Assembly (NCBI GenBank): GCA_030649935.1
Contig: JAUSFN010000034.1
Span: 1 to 43,965 of the forward strand
DNA length: 43,965 bases
Origin: Candidatus Planktophila sp.
GTDB lineage: Bacteria > Actinomycetota > Actinomycetes > Nanopelagicales > Nanopelagicaceae
Direction: 5' to 3'
The notes under the pieces were generated by a model, which was not told the DNA's origin, ran no database searches, and was given only the letters and a program-made list of their open reading frames with translations. Shown piece after piece: positions 1 through 11,349 of the stretch. The position numbers were made by a program, and so were the translations under genes. Positions within the stretch are counted from its first letter, which is position 1. Every line of letters starts with the position of its first letter.

Positions 1-1
1 T

Positions 2-340
2 TACGAATTAACCCTCGAACTTGGAATGTGCGCACTGATTGAAGTTCACACACATGATGAACTTGAAAGAGCTCTGGAAATTTCCCCACAGATAATTGGG
101 ATTAATTCACGTAATTTAAAAACTCTAGATGTTGATGCCAGTGTTTTTAAAGAGTTAATCCCTCGAATTCCTAAAGATTTGGTACGTGTGGCTGAATCCG
201 GAATATCGACTAGAAGTGAGGTTGAACACGCACAGGCACAAGGTGCTACCGCTGTATTAGTCGGTGAGGCCCTTGTTAGGGCTGGGGATGCAGAGGCCGC
301 TGTGCGCGAACTTCTTGGCCTAGGTAGGCTTGAACCGTGA
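2..340 (+). CDS. trpC: Indole-3-glycerol phosphate synthase, C-terminal part (partial at the window edge)
   Basis: This enzyme converts carboxyphenylamino-deoxyribulose phosphate to indole-3-glycerol phosphate, the step before tryptophan synthase. Only the last 112 residues are present, and the reading frame runs off the left edge. The visible part matches the second half of the (beta/alpha)8 barrel: a [18 protein letters not shown] strand-helix, the [11 protein letters not shown] segment with the conserved N-R-(D/N)-L core, the VAESGI strand, and the phosphate-binding end [11 protein letters not shown]. Its stop overlaps the trpB start by 4 bp (GTGA), so translation is coupled. The call rests on both the motifs and the downstream trpBA. 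The true start lies outside the window. Confidence 0.95.
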   Translation, partial: YELTLELGMCALIEVHTHDELERALEISPQIIGINSRNLKTLDVDASVFKELIPRIPKDLVRVAESGISTRSEVEHAQAQGATAVLVGEALVRAGDAEAAVRELLGLGRLEP

Positions 341-1527
341 GTGTTGATGAGCTACCTGGCCGATTTGGTCAATATGGTGGACGTTTTGTACCTGAAGCCT
401 TAATCGGTGCACTCAATGAATTAGAAGCTGCACATATTTCGGCGCAAGGGGATTCGGCTTTTTTAGCTGAGCTTGCCCGATTGCACCGTACATACACTGG
501 CCGTCCGAGCATCATTACCGAAGTTCCCCGCTTTGGCGAATATGCAGGTGGTGCACGAATAATTTTAAAGCGTGAAGATTTAAACCATACGGGTAGCCAT
601 AAGATTAATAATGTTTTGGGTCAAGCATTGCTTACTAAACGCATGGGTAAAAAACGCATTATCGCTGAAACCGGCGCTGGGCAACATGGTGTAGCCGCAG
701 CTACAGCGGCATCACTCTTAGGACTCGAATGTGTTGTTTACATGGGCCAAGAGGATACGCGCAGACAATCGCTCAATGTTGCACGAATGAAGCTGCTCGG
801 TGCGCAGGTTATTCCAGTGGTATCGGGCTCACAAACTTTAAAGGATGCCATTAATGAAGCTATGCGTGATTGGGTAACAAATGTTGCAGATACACATTAC
901 TTGTTAGGCACAGTGGCAGGCCCACATCCATTTCCAACAATGGTCCGTGATTTCCAAAAAATTATCGGTATCGAGGCCCGTGAACAGGTTTTAGAGTTAA
1001 CAGGCAAACTTCCAGATGCGGTCTTGGCATGTATCGGTGGCGGGTCAAATGCCATAGGAATATTTCATGCATTTATCCCTGATTCGAAAGTTCGCTTAAT
1101 CGGCTTTGAGGCTGGTGGAGATGGAGTTGAAACTGGAAGGCATGCGGCAACAATTACTGGAGGCTCTCCAGGGGTACTCCATGGAACTAGATCCTACGTA
1201 TTACAGGATGAAAATGGTCAAACTATTGAATCACATTCGATTTCAGCAGGGTTAGATTATCCAGGCGTTGGCCCAGAGCATGCATATTTACATGACATTG
1301 GTCGCGCTGAATACCGCGCCATTAATGACGATCAAGCGATGAATGCCTTCTCCCTTCTCTGCAAAACCGAGGGGATAATTCCTGCAATTGAGTCGGCCCA
1401 TGCCTTGGCCGGTGCGATGATTGTGGGAAATGAACTCGGTCCTGATGCCACGCTTTTAGTTAACTTGTCAGGACGTGGAGATAAGGATGTCCAAACTGCG
1501 GCACAGTATTTTGGAATCCCATTATGA
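337..1527 (+). CDS. trpB: Tryptophan synthase beta chain
   Basis: This PLP enzyme condenses indole with L-serine to make L-tryptophan in the alpha2beta2 complex with TrpA. It has 396 residues, the normal family length. The PLP lysine is K89 in GSHKINN, the catalytic glutamate is E111 in AETGAGQHG, and the glycine-rich phosphate-binding loop GGGSN lies at about 234-238. The start is GTG, overlapping the trpC stop by 4 bp. The stop overlaps the trpA start as ATGA. No truncation or lost residue is seen. Regulation must come from upstream of the window, because no promoter or attenuator is visible between these genes. Confidence 0.98.
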   Translation: MSVDELPGRFGQYGGRFVPEALIGALNELEAAHISAQGDSAFLAELARLHRTYTGRPSIITEVPRFGEYAGGARIILKREDLNHTGSHKINNVLGQALLTKRMGKKRIIAETGAGQHGVAAATAASLLGLECVVYMGQEDTRRQSLNVARMKLLGAQVIPVVSGSQTLKDAINEAMRDWVTNVADTHYLLGTVAGPHPFPTMVRDFQKIIGIEAREQVLELTGKLPDAVLACIGGGSNAIGIFHAFIPDSKVRLIGFEAGGDGVETGRHAATITGGSPGVLHGTRSYVLQDENGQTIESHSISAGLDYPGVGPEHAYLHDIGRAEYRAINDDQAMNAFSLLCKTEGIIPAIESAHALAGAMIVGNELGPDATLLVNLSGRGDKDVQTAAQYFGIPL

Positions 1528-2327
1528 GTACCCCTTTAGAAGATTTATTTGTAAAAGTTCGCACTGAAAATCGTGCTGCCCTCATTGCATATATTCCAGC
1601 TGGTTTTCCTAGCAAAGATGGTTGCGCCAAAGTGATTCAAACATTGGTGGCTTCAGGTGTTGATGCAATTGAAATTGGATTTCCATATAGCGATCCAGTT
1701 ATGGATGGTCCCACTATTCAAGAGGCGGCAGAAATTTCGCTCAAAGCTGGCACGAGCGCTACCGATGTTTTCGCCGCGCTCAAGGTTGCAAGTGATGCTG
1801 GAGTTGCCTCAGTGATCATGACCTATTGGAATCCCATTGAAAGATATGGTGTCGAAAATTTTGCCGCCGCGGTTGCATCCCATGGTGGCTCAGGGGTGAT
1901 AACTCCGGATTTACCGATTGAAGAGTCTGCGCCTTGGTTGAGTTCGGCTTCTAGGAATGCAATTAATCCAATCTTTGTGGTTGCACCAAGTACAAGTGAT
2001 GCTCGCCTTGCCCAAGTCAGTGCCAAAACTGGGGGATTTGTTTATGCAGCAAGCGTGATGGGGGTGACAGGGTCTCGAAGCGATGTATCAATAAATGCCC
2101 ACGAATTAGTTTCACGGTTGCGTGTAGTGACTTCACTTCCTGTATGCGTGGGACTTGGTGTCTCGACCCGTGAGCAGGCCAAAGAAGTGGCAGGATATGC
2201 CGATGGCATAATTGTCGGTTCAGCTTTTATTAGACTTCTTCTCAATGCCAAGAGTGAAGAAAGTGGCCTGATTGCAATTTCAGCATTAGCTAAAGATTTA
2301 GCGAATGGAGTTCGAGAGGGGCGATGA
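1524..2327 (+). CDS. trpA: Tryptophan synthase alpha chain
   Basis: TrpA cleaves indole-3-glycerol phosphate and channels indole to TrpB. It has 267 residues, the standard length. The catalytic pair is visible as E50 (in [12 protein letters not shown]) and D61 (in MDGPTIQEA), matching E49/D60 of the E. coli enzyme. The C-terminal phosphate-binding segments ([10 protein letters not shown] and DGIIVGSAF) are intact. It is coupled to trpB by an ATGA overlap and is the last trp gene here. Only 9 bp separate it from the VKOR gene, so read-through into the redox genes is likely. Confidence 0.97.
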   Translation: MSTPLEDLFVKVRTENRAALIAYIPAGFPSKDGCAKVIQTLVASGVDAIEIGFPYSDPVMDGPTIQEAAEISLKAGTSATDVFAALKVASDAGVASVIMTYWNPIERYGVENFAAAVASHGGSGVITPDLPIEESAPWLSSASRNAINPIFVVAPSTSDARLAQVSAKTGGFVYAASVMGVTGSRSDVSINAHELVSRLRVVTSLPVCVGLGVSTREQAKEVAGYADGIIVGSAFIRLLLNAKSEESGLIAISALAKDLANGVREGR

Positions 2328-2336
2328 AAAAATTTC

Positions 2337-2957
2337 ATGGTAATAGATAATGAGATTATAAACGAGGAAGATAGATCGAGTAAAAAACCCCCACACTTCA
2401 AGGCTTACGTGACAATGCTTGTCTCCTCATTTTTCAGTCTTGTTGCATCCCTAGTCTTATCAATTGATGCAATCAAACTTGCCAAGGACGCCGACTCCCC
2501 ATTGGCCTGTAACATCAACTCGGTAGTCTCCTGCGCCAAGGTGGCGGTTTCATGGCAGTCCAATCTACTTGGATTCCCAAATGCATTCCTAGGTCTTATG
2601 TGCGAGGCAGTAGTCATAACGATTGCGGTTGCTGGTCTCTCTGGAGTTCAATTCCCTAAAAACTTTATGAGAGTTGCCTTGAGCATCTACGGTATCGGGC
2701 TACTTTTCGCCTTCTGGTTATTTTCTCAATCATATCTAGTCATAAAAGCCTTCTGTCCATGGTGCCTCCTAGTTACTATTTCTACTGTCACGGTGTTTGG
2801 AAGCATGTTTAGGATTATCGCTCTCAACGGGGCACTTCCCCTAAACCCTGAAAGAACGGCGAAACTACAGCAAAAGTTATTATCTGGTTGGGACGCCGTT
2901 GTTATAACGGGTGTGTATTCCCTCATCGCATTACTATTAATTTTTAAATTACTATAA
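2337..2957 (+). CDS. VKOR-family membrane oxidoreductase (DsbB-like)
   Basis: A vitamin K epoxide reductase family protein. In Actinobacteria these membrane enzymes re-oxidise an extracytoplasmic thioredoxin-like partner and pass electrons to menaquinone, doing the job of DsbB. It has 206 residues and about five hydrophobic segments. The two loop cysteines (C58 and C66, in LACNINSVVSC), a serine at 72, and the quinone-proximal CPWC pair (C140, C143) match the family pattern of C43, C51, S57, C132 and C135 of human VKOR. No good Shine-Dalgarno precedes the ATG, so it probably depends on translation of trpA, which ends 9 bp upstream. The next gene encodes its likely substrate, a DsbA-like protein. 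Confidence 0.92.
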   Translation: MVIDNEIINEEDRSSKKPPHFKAYVTMLVSSFFSLVASLVLSIDAIKLAKDADSPLACNINSVVSCAKVAVSWQSNLLGFPNAFLGLMCEAVVITIAVAGLSGVQFPKNFMRVALSIYGIGLLFAFWLFSQSYLVIKAFCPWCLLVTISTVTVFGSMFRIIALNGALPLNPERTAKLQQKLLSGWDAVVITGVYSLIALLLIFKLL

Positions 2958-3000
2958 ACTCTCAAAAGATAAGCTAGTCATCGAAGACAAGGAGATATAG

Positions 3001-3714
3001 ATGTCCAAACAGGCAAAGGCGACTTCTGGCGGTGATCATTTCACGCGATGGTTAGTAATTGGAATGGTCGCTCTCGTCGTTATCACTGGAGTTGTTTTCT
3101 CCATAATCAGTTCATCGACTAAAGCTAATGAGTCATTTACAGCTCTGAAGGGCTTTACCTTAGGCCAACCTGTTGCTGCAACCGTCGATGTATCTCAGGG
3201 CTCGGGTTTAGTTCTAAATCCGGGGGCTCCAGTAAAAATTGACATTTGGGAAGATCCGCAGTGTCCAATATGCCGATTATTTGAGGAAGCCAACGGTGAA
3301 TATATTGAGGAGTTAGTTCGGACTAAGAAGGCAACCCTTGTTTATCACGTTCTATCTTTCCTCGGTGATGAGTCAGTTCGAGCAGCAAATGCATCGATGT
3401 GTTCAGCCGATGAGGGTCACTATTTAGAATTTAATAAAGCTTTGTACCTCGTTCAACCAGTGCAAGAAAACTCAGGTTTTTTCTCGAGCGAGAACTTAAT
3501 TAAAATCGGTGATTACATTGGATTAAAGAGCAAGAGCTTTATTGATTGTGTGAATAATGGAGGTAGGGCGGATTTAGTAAAGGCTCATGCAGATTCCATG
3601 GATAAATACAAAGTCACAGGAACGCCGACGGTCTTTATTAATGACAAATTGTGGGTTCGAAAATCTAATGCATTCGATCCAGTCGAATTCCGTCTTGCCG
3701 TAGAGGCAGGCTAA
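3001..3714 (+). CDS. Membrane-anchored DsbA-like thioredoxin-fold protein
   Basis: A probable extracytoplasmic thiol oxidase or isomerase that introduces disulfides into exported proteins. It has 237 residues: a short cytoplasmic N-terminus, one membrane segment at about 16-38, then a DSBA/thioredoxin_4-type domain. The active site is CPIC (C88, C91), preceded by an acidic WEDPQ. The cis-proline loop is TGTPTVFIN (P209). Two further cysteines (C134, C183) lie in the helical insertion and may form a structural disulfide. A strong Shine-Dalgarno (AAGGAG, 2990-2995) precedes the ATG. It sits directly after VKOR, the expected re-oxidising partner, and before lgt. Confidence 0.92.
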   Translation: MSKQAKATSGGDHFTRWLVIGMVALVVITGVVFSIISSSTKANESFTALKGFTLGQPVAATVDVSQGSGLVLNPGAPVKIDIWEDPQCPICRLFEEANGEYIEELVRTKKATLVYHVLSFLGDESVRAANASMCSADEGHYLEFNKALYLVQPVQENSGFFSSENLIKIGDYIGLKSKSFIDCVNNGGRADLVKAHADSMDKYKVTGTPTVFINDKLWVRKSNAFDPVEFRLAVEAG

Positions 3715-3718
3715 AGCC

Positions 3719-4537
3719 TTGTTGCGTTCGATTCCATCGCCAACTGTTTCGGCTTTGGAAATCGGACCACTTACGATTCATCTCTATGCCCTCTGCATAA
3801 TCACAGGTATAGCAGTTGCAATTTGGCTTGGTGATAAGCGTTTCAGAGCGCTCGTACCTCATGCAACCTCGGTTGTTTCAGAGGTTGCAATCACTGCAGT
3901 CCCTGTGGGAATTATTGGCGGAAGGATTTATCACGTAATTTCATCCCCCGATGCTTACTTTGGTAGCGGTGGACGCCCAATAGATGCATTAAAGATTTGG
4001 GAGGGTGGCCTCGGAATATGGGGCGCAATTTCTCTAGGAACTTTGGCGGCTTGGTTTCGTTATCGTCAGCTTGCTAAGAAGATGGAGCTTCCACGATTTA
4101 CTTATTTTATGGATGCTCTTGCACCTGGAGTGCTTTTGGCCCAAGCTATAGGACGTTTTGGTAACTGGTTTAATATAGAGTTATTTGGAAGACCGCTCAA
4201 TGCACCGTGGGCCCTTTCAGTTCCACTTTTGAAACGGCCAAATGGTTTTAGTTCCTACGAAACTTTTCATCCCACCTTCTTGTACGAGGCTCTCTGGAGT
4301 ACAGCGATAGCATTACTATTGATTTTCTTTGGAAAGAGATTTCTCCCAGGCCAGGTTTTCGCCCTGTATGTCTTTGCATACTGCCTAGGTCGTATAGGTA
4401 TTGAATCAATTCGAATCGACGAAGCACATGAAATTTTCGGTCTTCGCCTCAATGTCTGGGTGGCTGGCTTCGTAGGATTCGGAGCACTCATCTTGTATCG
4501 AAGATTTGGCACAAAAAATATAAAAGTTATCGAGTAG
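3719..4537 (+). CDS. lgt: Prolipoprotein diacylglyceryl transferase
   Basis: Lgt transfers diacylglycerol from phosphatidylglycerol to the lipobox cysteine of prolipoproteins, the first step of lipoprotein maturation in the membrane. It has 272 residues with about seven membrane segments. The family signature GRFGNWFNIELFGRP starts near residue 145, with the conserved R, N, N and E. The earlier WEGGLGIWG loop and later FHPTFLYEALW segment are also typical. The start is TTG at 3719, with a second TTG immediately after as an alternative. A purine-rich GAGGCAGG lies upstream inside the end of the preceding gene, and the gap to that gene is only 4 bp. Its presence means lipoproteins are made, which makes the cysteine-less LivK downstream notable. 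Confidence 0.96.
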   Translation: MLRSIPSPTVSALEIGPLTIHLYALCIITGIAVAIWLGDKRFRALVPHATSVVSEVAITAVPVGIIGGRIYHVISSPDAYFGSGGRPIDALKIWEGGLGIWGAISLGTLAAWFRYRQLAKKMELPRFTYFMDALAPGVLLAQAIGRFGNWFNIELFGRPLNAPWALSVPLLKRPNGFSSYETFHPTFLYEALWSTAIALLLIFFGKRFLPGQVFALYVFAYCLGRIGIESIRIDEAHEIFGLRLNVWVAGFVGFGALILYRRFGTKNIKVIE

Positions 4538-4547
4538 GCTGAGCACT

Positions 4548-5255
4548 ATGTCTCTACCTGCTGTTCGCGCCAGAAATTTACAGCACAAGACTCACCGTGC
4601 TGGCTGGCTTCGTGCGGCAGTGTTGGGTGCCAATGATGGCCTAGTTTCAATGGCATCGTTGATGATTGGAGTTGTTGCAGCCGGAAAAAATGATTTCCTA
4701 GTAACCGCTGGCTTAGCTGGAATCACAGCAGGAGCAATGTCAATGGCAGTCGGTGAGTATGTATCAGTTCGCTCACAAAACGATGTAGAGGAATCAGATC
4801 GAGTACTTGAGATTGAACACTTGGCGACCGACCCCGAAGGTGAACTCTTAGAGCTTCAACATATTTACATCGCCCGTGGGTTAACTCCAGAACTTGCCCT
4901 TGAGGTTGCAACTGCAATGCATGCTAATGATCCACTTGCCGCACATTTGCGCGATGAGTTGGGACAGCATCCACATACCAAAGCAAGACCAGTGCAAGCT
5001 GCCATTGCTTCCGCGATCTCATTTACTGTTGGCGGTCTCATCCCATTCGTCGGCTCATTTGCTCCTACAACAGGGGCTAAGGCGTGGAGCATCGTGGGTT
5101 TCACAATTGGGGGTTTATTGCTCACAGGCATAATCAGTGCGAAAACCGCTGGCGCTAGGGTGCGCGCAACAACGCTTCGGGTGATAATTGGTGGCTCTCT
5201 CGGCATGCTCATCACTGCAGGAATCGGTCAGATTGCCCGAGCTGCAGGCATCTAA
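4548..5255 (+). CDS. VIT1/CCC1-family membrane transporter
   Basis: A VIT-family integral membrane protein. Characterised members move Fe2+ or Mn2+ across membranes, usually out of the cytosol. It has 235 residues. The family opening GANDGLVSMASLMIGV lies in the first membrane segment, followed by a TAGAMSMAVGEYVSV segment and an acidic cytoplasmic stretch (about residues 75-130) rich in Glu and His where metal-binding residues sit in this family. Three more hydrophobic segments follow at about 155-235. The start is ATG, 10 bp after lgt, so it is probably co-transcribed. The substrate cannot be decided from sequence. Confidence 0.9.
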   Translation: MSLPAVRARNLQHKTHRAGWLRAAVLGANDGLVSMASLMIGVVAAGKNDFLVTAGLAGITAGAMSMAVGEYVSVRSQNDVEESDRVLEIEHLATDPEGELLELQHIYIARGLTPELALEVATAMHANDPLAAHLRDELGQHPHTKARPVQAAIASAISFTVGGLIPFVGSFAPTTGAKAWSIVGFTIGGLLLTGIISAKTAGARVRATTLRVIIGGSLGMLITAGIGQIARAAGI

Positions 5256-5304
5256 ACTCTAGCCATTTCGATTTTTGTTGCTACTCTTTGCACGTATTGA
5301 GTAG

Positions 5305-5333
5305 TTGATACCTTCAGAGTATTTAAATCATAG
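5305..5333 (+). promoter_or_regulatory. Weak candidate promoter for gltBD
   Basis: The 126-bp gap between the VIT gene and gltB is the largest in the first 12 kb and must hold the gltBD promoter if there is one. TTGATA (5305-5310) with a 17-nt spacer to TCATAG (5328-5333) is the best sigma-70-like pair I could find. The -10 match is poor and an AT-rich TATTTAAAT overlaps it, so the exact elements are uncertain. Confidence 0.25.
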
Positions 5334-5381
5334 GGCCAAGGTTGTCCCGCAGTATTCCTCGACAATCGGAGCTCAACAATT

Positions 5382-8300
5382 ATGGCTTTGCCTTCCAACT
5401 ATCCACAGGCACAGGGGCTCTACAACCCTGCAAAAGAACATGATGCTTGTGGCGTTGCGATGGTTGCAACTCTTAATAAAATCGCAACTCACGTCATTGT
5501 AGAAAAGGCTTTGACTGCACTGCGCAACCTCGAGCACCGTGGAGCATCTGGGGCTGAGCCAGATAGCGGTGATGGAGCTGGAATTCTCATTCGAATCCCG
5601 GATCGCTTTTTCCAAGAGGTAGTTGAATTCGATTTGCCACCATCGGGATCGTATGCAACTGGTATCGCATTTATTGAAAAAGGTGTTGATGTGTACGCCG
5701 AAGTTGCGCGTATTGCGCATGAAGAGGGTTTGCAAGTTCTAGGATGGCGAAAACTACCCATTAACTCGACCTCCCTTGGAAAAACTGCTCTCTCAGTCAT
5801 GCCTGATTTTAAACAGTTATTTGTGAGTGGTCTAAAAAATGAAAGTGCACTTATTCTTGAAAGAATGGTCTTCTGCCTAAGAAAACGTCTTGAGCATTCG
5901 CAGGCACTTTATTTTCCATCGCTCTCTAGCCAAACCATTGTCTATAAGGGCATGCTTACGACAGGGCAGTTAGAAGAGTTTTTTCCAGATTTAAGTGATG
6001 AGCGTGTCGAATCACCGTTGGCATTGGTCCACTCCCGCTTTTCAACTAATACTTTTCCCTCTTGGCCGCTAGCGCATCCTTACCGATTTATTGCACACAA
6101 TGGTGAAATTAATACAATCAAGGGTAATCGAAATTGGATGCGCGCACGTGAATCACTATTAGAAAGTGATTTGATTCCTGGGGATCTTAAACGTTTATTC
6201 CCAATAGTTCAGATGTCAGGTAGCGACTCAGCATCCTTTGATGAGGTTTTAGAACTTCTTTACTTAGGCGGACGATCTCTGCCCCATGCAGTGCTAATGA
6301 TGATTCCTGAAGCATGGGAAAATCACAGTTCTATGTCTGAAGAGCGACGAGATTTTTATGCCTTTCACGCCTCATTAATGGAGCCTTGGGATGGTCCAGC
6401 CTGTGTAACTTTCACAGACGGCCATCAAGTTGGCGCAGTACTTGATCGAAACGGTCTTCGCCCTTCACGTTTCTGGGTAACTAATGATGGACTTGTCGTT
6501 CTTGCCTCCGAAGTTGGAGTCTTAGATATCGCTCCGGCCGATATTGTACGTAAAGGCCGCTTACAACCTGGAAAAATGTTCCTAGTAGATATTGAAGCAG
6601 GACGAATTATTGAAGATGAAGAGATTAAGGATTCACTTTCAACTGCCGCTCCGTATGGTGATTGGCTTCATGGAGGCATCGTAAAGTTAAGTGAACTTCC
6701 CTCACGCGAACACATTGTTTACCCCCACTCATCCGTGCTCCGACGTCAACGTGCATTTGGTTATACAGAGGAAGAGTTGAGAATTCTCGTCACACCAATG
6801 GCACAAAGCGGCATGGAGGCGCTAGGTTCAATGGGAACCGATACGCCTATTGCCGCACTTTCAAATAAGCCACGCCTGTTGTTTGACTATTTTTCTCAAC
6901 TATTTGCACAAGTTACAAATCCACCCTTGGATGCAATTCGTGAAGAGTTAGTAACCAGTCTAGGCACTGCAATGGGACCAGAGCATAATCTTCTAGATCC
7001 TGGCCCATTTTCATGTCGCCATATATCCCTTGCATTTCCAGTTATTGATAACGACGAGTTAGCTAAGATTATTCACGTTAATGCAGATGGCGATCATCCA
7101 GGTTTAACTGCTCATGTTATACGCGGTCTCTTTTTTGTTGCCGACGGCGGCGATTCGCTTCGCGCACGATTAAATGAAATTAAAGCCGAAGTTTCGAAGG
7201 CGATAGAAGATGGTGCCAGAATCATTGTGTTGTCTGATCGTGATGGCGACACTGAAGAGGCAGCGATTCCCTCACTTTTACTCACCTCTGCAGTTCATCA
7301 CCATTTGATCCGTGAAAAAACGCGAACTAAAGTTGGTTTGGTCGTTGAAGCAGGAGATGTTCGGGAAGTACACCACGTTGCGCTGTTAATCGGTTATGGC
7401 GCAGCAGCGGTGAATCCGTATCTTGCAATGGAGAGTGCAGAAGATCTAGTTCTGCAAGGAGTCATTACTGGAATTACACCAGAGAAGGCTGTTCGTAACT
7501 TAATTAAATCTCTTGGCAAGGGTGTCCTCAAAGTAATGTCCAAAATGGGAATTAGCACCATTGCCTCCTATACAGGAGCGCAAGTATTTGAGGCGATAGG
7601 CTTGAGCGCAGAAGTCGTTGATGAGTTTTTCACAGGTACAACATCTGCTCTAGGTGGTGTTTCACTCGATGTAATCGCTCAAGAGACTATCGCTCGCCAC
7701 CATATTGCATACCCGCCAGGGGGAGAAGTTCCGGGCACAAAGCGACTTCCTATCGGCGGTGACTATCAATGGCGTCGTGAGGGCGAACCACATTTATTTG
7801 ATCCTGAAACTGTTTTTACATTACAGCACTCAACTCGTAGCAAGCGTTACGATATTTTTAAGCGTTACACGAATCGAGTAAATGATCAAAGTACTCGCCT
7901 TATGACTTTGCGAGGGTTATTTGAATTTAAACCGCAGGCCTCAATTTCAATCGATGAAGTAGAGCCTGCCTCAGCGATAATTAAGCGTTTTTCAACCGGT
8001 GCAATGTCGTATGGTTCGGTTTCGCAAGAGGTTCACGAAACCTTAGCTATTGCAATGAATCGACTGGGTGCTAAATCAAATACCGGCGAGGGAGGCGAAG
8101 ATCCATCGCGATTCATCCCTTTAGTAAATGGTGATTCAAAGCGATCTGCCATTAAGCAGGTTGCCTCAGGTCGATTCGGCGTCACCAGCGAGTACTTAGT
8201 AAATGCCGATGATATTCAGATCAAAATCGCACAAGGAGCAAAACCTGGTGAAGGTGGGCAGTTACCTGGCAACAAAGTTTATCCATGGATCGCGAAAGTG

Positions 8301-9893
8301 CGGTATTCGACTCCGGGAGTTGGATTAATTTCACCACCTCCACATCACGACATTTACTCAATTGAGGATTTAGCTCAGCTCATTCATGATTTAAAAAATG
8401 CTAATAAAAATGCGCGAGTCCATGTCAAGCTTGTGGCAGAGGTAGGCGTCGGTACTGTTGCTGCAGGTGTTAGCAAAGCCCATGCCGATGTAGTTCTGAT
8501 TTCAGGTCACGATGGTGGCACTGGTGCCTCACCACTGACTTCACTGAAGCACGCTGGCGCACCGTGGGAGCTTGGCTTAGCCGAAACGCAGCAAACGCTA
8601 TTGCTTAACAATTTGCGCGAGAGAATAGTTGTACAGACTGACGGTCAATTAAAAACCGGACGCGATGTAATAATTGCCGCACTTCTTGGCGCAGAAGAAT
8701 TTGGTTTTGCAACTGCTCCACTGGTTGTTTCAGGCTGCATCATGATGAGAGTGTGTCATTTAGATACATGTCCAGTCGGTGTTGCGACACAAAATCCAGA
8801 GCTTCGTGCTCGTTTCAGTGGAAAGCCTGAGTTCATTGAAACATTTTTTGAGTACATTGCCGAAGAAGTTCGCGAAATTTTGGCGCAGCTAGGCTTTAAA
8901 ACTTTACTTGAGGCTATTGGTCATGTTGAGTATTTAGAGGTAAAAAAAGCTGTCGATCATTGGAAAGCGAGCGGTCTAGATTTGACACCTCTACTTGCCA
9001 GACCAAAAAATTCAAGCGCCCTGCATAATGTATCTGAACAAGATCACGGTCTAGATGCAGCCCTTGATAATGAACTCATTGCTCTTGCACAACCAGCACT
9101 TACTAATCGGGAGCCAGTTCGAATAGAGATGCCCATTCGAAATGTAAATCGAACAGTTGGGACCATGCTAGGTGCGCAAATTACTAGGATATTTGGCGGA
9201 GCCGGACTTGCCGATGGAAGTATTGACATAACTCTGAATGGATCTGCTGGACAGTCTCTTGGCGCATTTATTCCTTCAGGCTTGACTCTACGTCTCTTTG
9301 GCGATTCAAATGACTATGTTGGTAAAGGAATTTCTGGAGGTCGGGTAATTGTGCGACCAGATGTGAGTTCAACATTCAAATCACATGAGAATGTAATCGC
9401 TGGAAATGTAATCGGTTACGGTGCAACTTCTGGTGAAATTCATATTCGCGGAATTGTTGGTGAACGTTTTTGCGTGCGCAACTCAGGAGCCACTGCAGTT
9501 GTAGAAGCTATAGGCGATCATGGTTGTGAATATATGACTGGTGGAACTGTAGTCGTCTTAGGCCACACCGGCCGTAATTTTGCAGCGGGAATGTCAGGTG
9601 GCCGCGCCTTTGTATTAGATATTAATCCTTTACATGTAAATTCCGAGATGGTCGATGTCTTAGCTGTTCCAGATGATCAGAGCGTGGAGTTAAAGGCGAT
9701 TATCACTAACTTTGCAATGTTGACAGATTCAATTATCGCAACCGAACTCCTTGATGATTGGGAAAATTCCATCAGACGAATTTCTCTTGTGATGCCACGA
9801 GATTATGCACGTGTTCTGGAGGCAATGGCTCGTGCTGCACGTGAAGGCTTGCCTGTTGATGCGCATGTAATGGAGGTAGCAGCACATGGCTGA
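5382..9893 (+). CDS. gltB: Glutamate synthase (NADPH), large (alpha) subunit
   Basis: GltB releases ammonia from glutamine and channels it to 2-oxoglutarate to make two glutamates. It has 1503 residues, the usual size. A short N-terminal propeptide is followed by C23 in DACGVAMV, the expected class-II amidotransferase nucleophile after processing. The FMN-binding synthase barrel carries [18 protein letters not shown]. The 3Fe-4S cluster cysteines lie in [16 protein letters not shown] at about 1119, 1125 and 1130. The C-terminal GXGXG beta-helix is intact (about 1250-1450). Its stop overlaps the gltD start by 8 bp, so the two subunits are coupled. Confidence 0.98.
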   Translation: MALPSNYPQAQGLYNPAKEHDACGVAMVATLNKIATHVIVEKALTALRNLEHRGASGAEPDSGDGAGILIRIPDRFFQEVVEFDLPPSGSYATGIAFIEKGVDVYAEVARIAHEEGLQVLGWRKLPINSTSLGKTALSVMPDFKQLFVSGLKNESALILERMVFCLRKRLEHSQALYFPSLSSQTIVYKGMLTTGQLEEFFPDLSDERVESPLALVHSRFSTNTFPSWPLAHPYRFIAHNGEINTIKGNRNWMRARESLLESDLIPGDLKRLFPIVQMSGSDSASFDEVLELLYLGGRSLPHAVLMMIPEAWENHSSMSEERRDFYAFHASLMEPWDGPACVTFTDGHQVGAVLDRNGLRPSRFWVTNDGLVVLASEVGVLDIAPADIVRKGRLQPGKMFLVDIEAGRIIEDEEIKDSLSTAAPYGDWLHGGIVKLSELPSREHIVYPHSSVLRRQRAFGYTEEELRILVTPMAQSGMEALGSMGTDTPIAALSNKPRLLFDYFSQLFAQVTNPPLDAIREELVTSLGTAMGPEHNLLDPGPFSCRHISLAFPVIDNDELAKIIHVNADGDHPGLTAHVIRGLFFVADGGDSLRARLNEIKAEVSKAIEDGARIIVLSDRDGDTEEAAIPSLLLTSAVHHHLIREKTRTKVGLVVEAGDVREVHHVALLIGYGAAAVNPYLAMESAEDLVLQGVITGITPEKAVRNLIKSLGKGVLKVMSKMGISTIASYTGAQVFEAIGLSAEVVDEFFTGTTSALGGVSLDVIAQETIARHHIAYPPGGEVPGTKRLPIGGDYQWRREGEPHLFDPETVFTLQHSTRSKRYDIFKRYTNRVNDQSTRLMTLRGLFEFKPQASISIDEVEPASAIIKRFSTGAMSYGSVSQEVHETLAIAMNRLGAKSNTGEGGEDPSRFIPLVNGDSKRSAIKQVASGRFGVTSEYLVNADDIQIKIAQGAKPGEGGQLPGNKVYPWIAKVRYSTPGVGLISPPPHHDIYSIEDLAQLIHDLKNANKNARVHVKLVAEVGVGTVAAGVSKAHADVVLISGHDGGTGASPLTSLKHAGAPWELGLAETQQTLLLNNLRERIVVQTDGQLKTGRDVIIAALLGAEEFGFATAPLVVSGCIMMRVCHLDTCPVGVATQNPELRARFSGKPEFIETFFEYIAEEVREILAQLGFKTLLEAIGHVEYLEVKKAVDHWKASGLDLTPLLARPKNSSALHNVSEQDHGLDAALDNELIALAQPALTNREPVRIEMPIRNVNRTVGTMLGAQITRIFGGAGLADGSIDITLNGSAGQSLGAFIPSGLTLRLFGDSNDYVGKGISGGRVIVRPDVSSTFKSHENVIAGNVIGYGATSGEIHIRGIVGERFCVRNSGATAVVEAIGDHGCEYMTGGTVVVLGHTGRNFAAGMSGGRAFVLDINPLHVNSEMVDVLAVPDDQSVELKAIITNFAMLTDSIIATELLDDWENSIRRISLVMPRDYARVLEAMARAAREGLPVDAHVMEVAAHG

Positions 9894-11340
9894 TCCAAAG
9901 GGATTTCTTACAACACCTCGCGAAACACCAGCGCGAAGGCCAGTAGATGTGCGTATTCAAGATTGGCGTGAAGTGTATGAACCTCAGAGTTTTGAACATT
10001 TACAAAAGCAAGCCGGACGGTGCATGGATTGCGGAATTCCTTTCTGTCATTCTGGTTGCCCTCTAGGAAATTTGATTCCTGAGTGGAATGATTTAATTTG
10101 GCGGGGAGATACACACGAGGCAATAAATCGTTTACATGCCACTAATAATTTTCCAGAGTTCACGGGACGCCTTTGCCCTGCTCCATGCGAGACGGCATGC
10201 GTTGTTGCCATTAATCGCGATGCAGTAACGATTAAACAGGTCGAACTTCGGATAGTTGAAGAAGCATTTGCAACGGGTGATGTTAAGCCACTTATCCCGG
10301 ATCGTTTGACGGGCAAGACTGTCGCCGTCATTGGTTCTGGACCTGCTGGTTTGGCAGCTGCTCAACAACTAACCCGGGCAGGACACACCGTTGCAGTGTA
10401 CGAACGAGCCGAAAAAATCGGCGGCTTGCTTCGTTACGGAATTCCTGAGTTCAAAATGGAGAAGCATATTCTGGATCGTCGTCTTGAACAGATGGAGAAA
10501 GAGGGAACACGCTTTCGACCTGGAGTAGATGTCGGGGGAGAGTTAACAGGATCAGCACTTCGCAAAAAATACGATGCAATTATTTTGGCGGTAGGTGCGA
10601 CTAATTGGCGTGAATTGCCGGTCCCGGGCCGTGAATTAACCGGCGTCTATCAAGCGATGGAGTTCCTACCATGGGGAAACCGACAAGCACTTGGTGAAAT
10701 TAAAACTCCGGATATAAATGTTGAGGGTAAACATGTCGTAATTTTAGGAGGCGGCGATACTGGTGCTGACTGTCTTGGAACCTCGATTCGACAAGGTGCG
10801 GCGAGTGTTACGCAGTTAGAGATTATGCCAAGACCTAGTGATGAACGACCATCAACTGCGCCTTGGCCAATGTATCCCATGATTTTCCGTGTCTCCAGTG
10901 CACATGAAGAGAGTGATAACCGAATCTTCTCAGTGAGTACGCAGGCGTTCTTAGGTGACGAGTTAGGCAATGTGCGAGCTATACGTATCGTTGAAACTGA
11001 GTACGTCAATGGAAATTTTGAACATATCGCCGGAAGCGAAAAAGAGATTCCGGCCGATTTTGTCTTTCTTGCAATGGGATTCACCGGTCCAGAAAAATCT
11101 CCACTCTTGGATCAACTTGAAGTTCAGATTGATGTTCGCGGCAACATTGTCCGGGACAACAATTTTGCAGCAAATGATGATGGTGTATTCGTTGCCGGCG
11201 ATGCTGGACGTGGACAATCCTTAATCGTGTGGGCAATAGCAGAGGGCCGAAGTGCAGCATCGGCAGTTGATAGATATCTCACGGGTGATACTCAACTTTC
11301 AAATCCTATTGAACCCACTACCCGTCAGTTGATGGTTTAA
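9886..11340 (+). CDS. gltD: Glutamate synthase (NADPH), small (beta) subunit
   Basis: GltD takes electrons from NADPH through FAD and iron-sulfur clusters to GltB. It has 484 residues, the normal length. The N-terminal cluster-binding region carries C46, C49, C54 and C58, and a second cysteine group CPAPCETAC at 97-105. The FAD Rossmann motif [11 protein letters not shown] lies near 150 and the NADPH-binding GGGDTGADC near 288. The C-terminal FAD motif [17 protein letters not shown] is intact. It overlaps gltB by 8 bp. Only 9 bp separate its stop from pyk, so gltBD-pyk may be transcribed together. Confidence 0.97.
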   Translation: MADPKGFLTTPRETPARRPVDVRIQDWREVYEPQSFEHLQKQAGRCMDCGIPFCHSGCPLGNLIPEWNDLIWRGDTHEAINRLHATNNFPEFTGRLCPAPCETACVVAINRDAVTIKQVELRIVEEAFATGDVKPLIPDRLTGKTVAVIGSGPAGLAAAQQLTRAGHTVAVYERAEKIGGLLRYGIPEFKMEKHILDRRLEQMEKEGTRFRPGVDVGGELTGSALRKKYDAIILAVGATNWRELPVPGRELTGVYQAMEFLPWGNRQALGEIKTPDINVEGKHVVILGGGDTGADCLGTSIRQGAASVTQLEIMPRPSDERPSTAPWPMYPMIFRVSSAHEESDNRIFSVSTQAFLGDELGNVRAIRIVETEYVNGNFEHIAGSEKEIPADFVFLAMGFTGPEKSPLLDQLEVQIDVRGNIVRDNNFAANDDGVFVAGDAGRGQSLIVWAIAEGRSAASAVDRYLTGDTQLSNPIEPTTRQLMV

Positions 11341-11349
11341 GGTTGGCTC

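Noticed and set aside
2324-2338. ATGAAA-AAA-TTTCAT inverted repeat across the trpA stop and VKOR start.
   Set aside because: It is AT-rich with a 3-nt loop and weak pairing, so it is probably chance.
4865-5215. Long open frame on the minus strand inside the VIT-family gene.
   Set aside because: It is fully antisense to a clear conserved gene, its translation matches no family I know, and it has no ribosome site; a shadow of biased codons.
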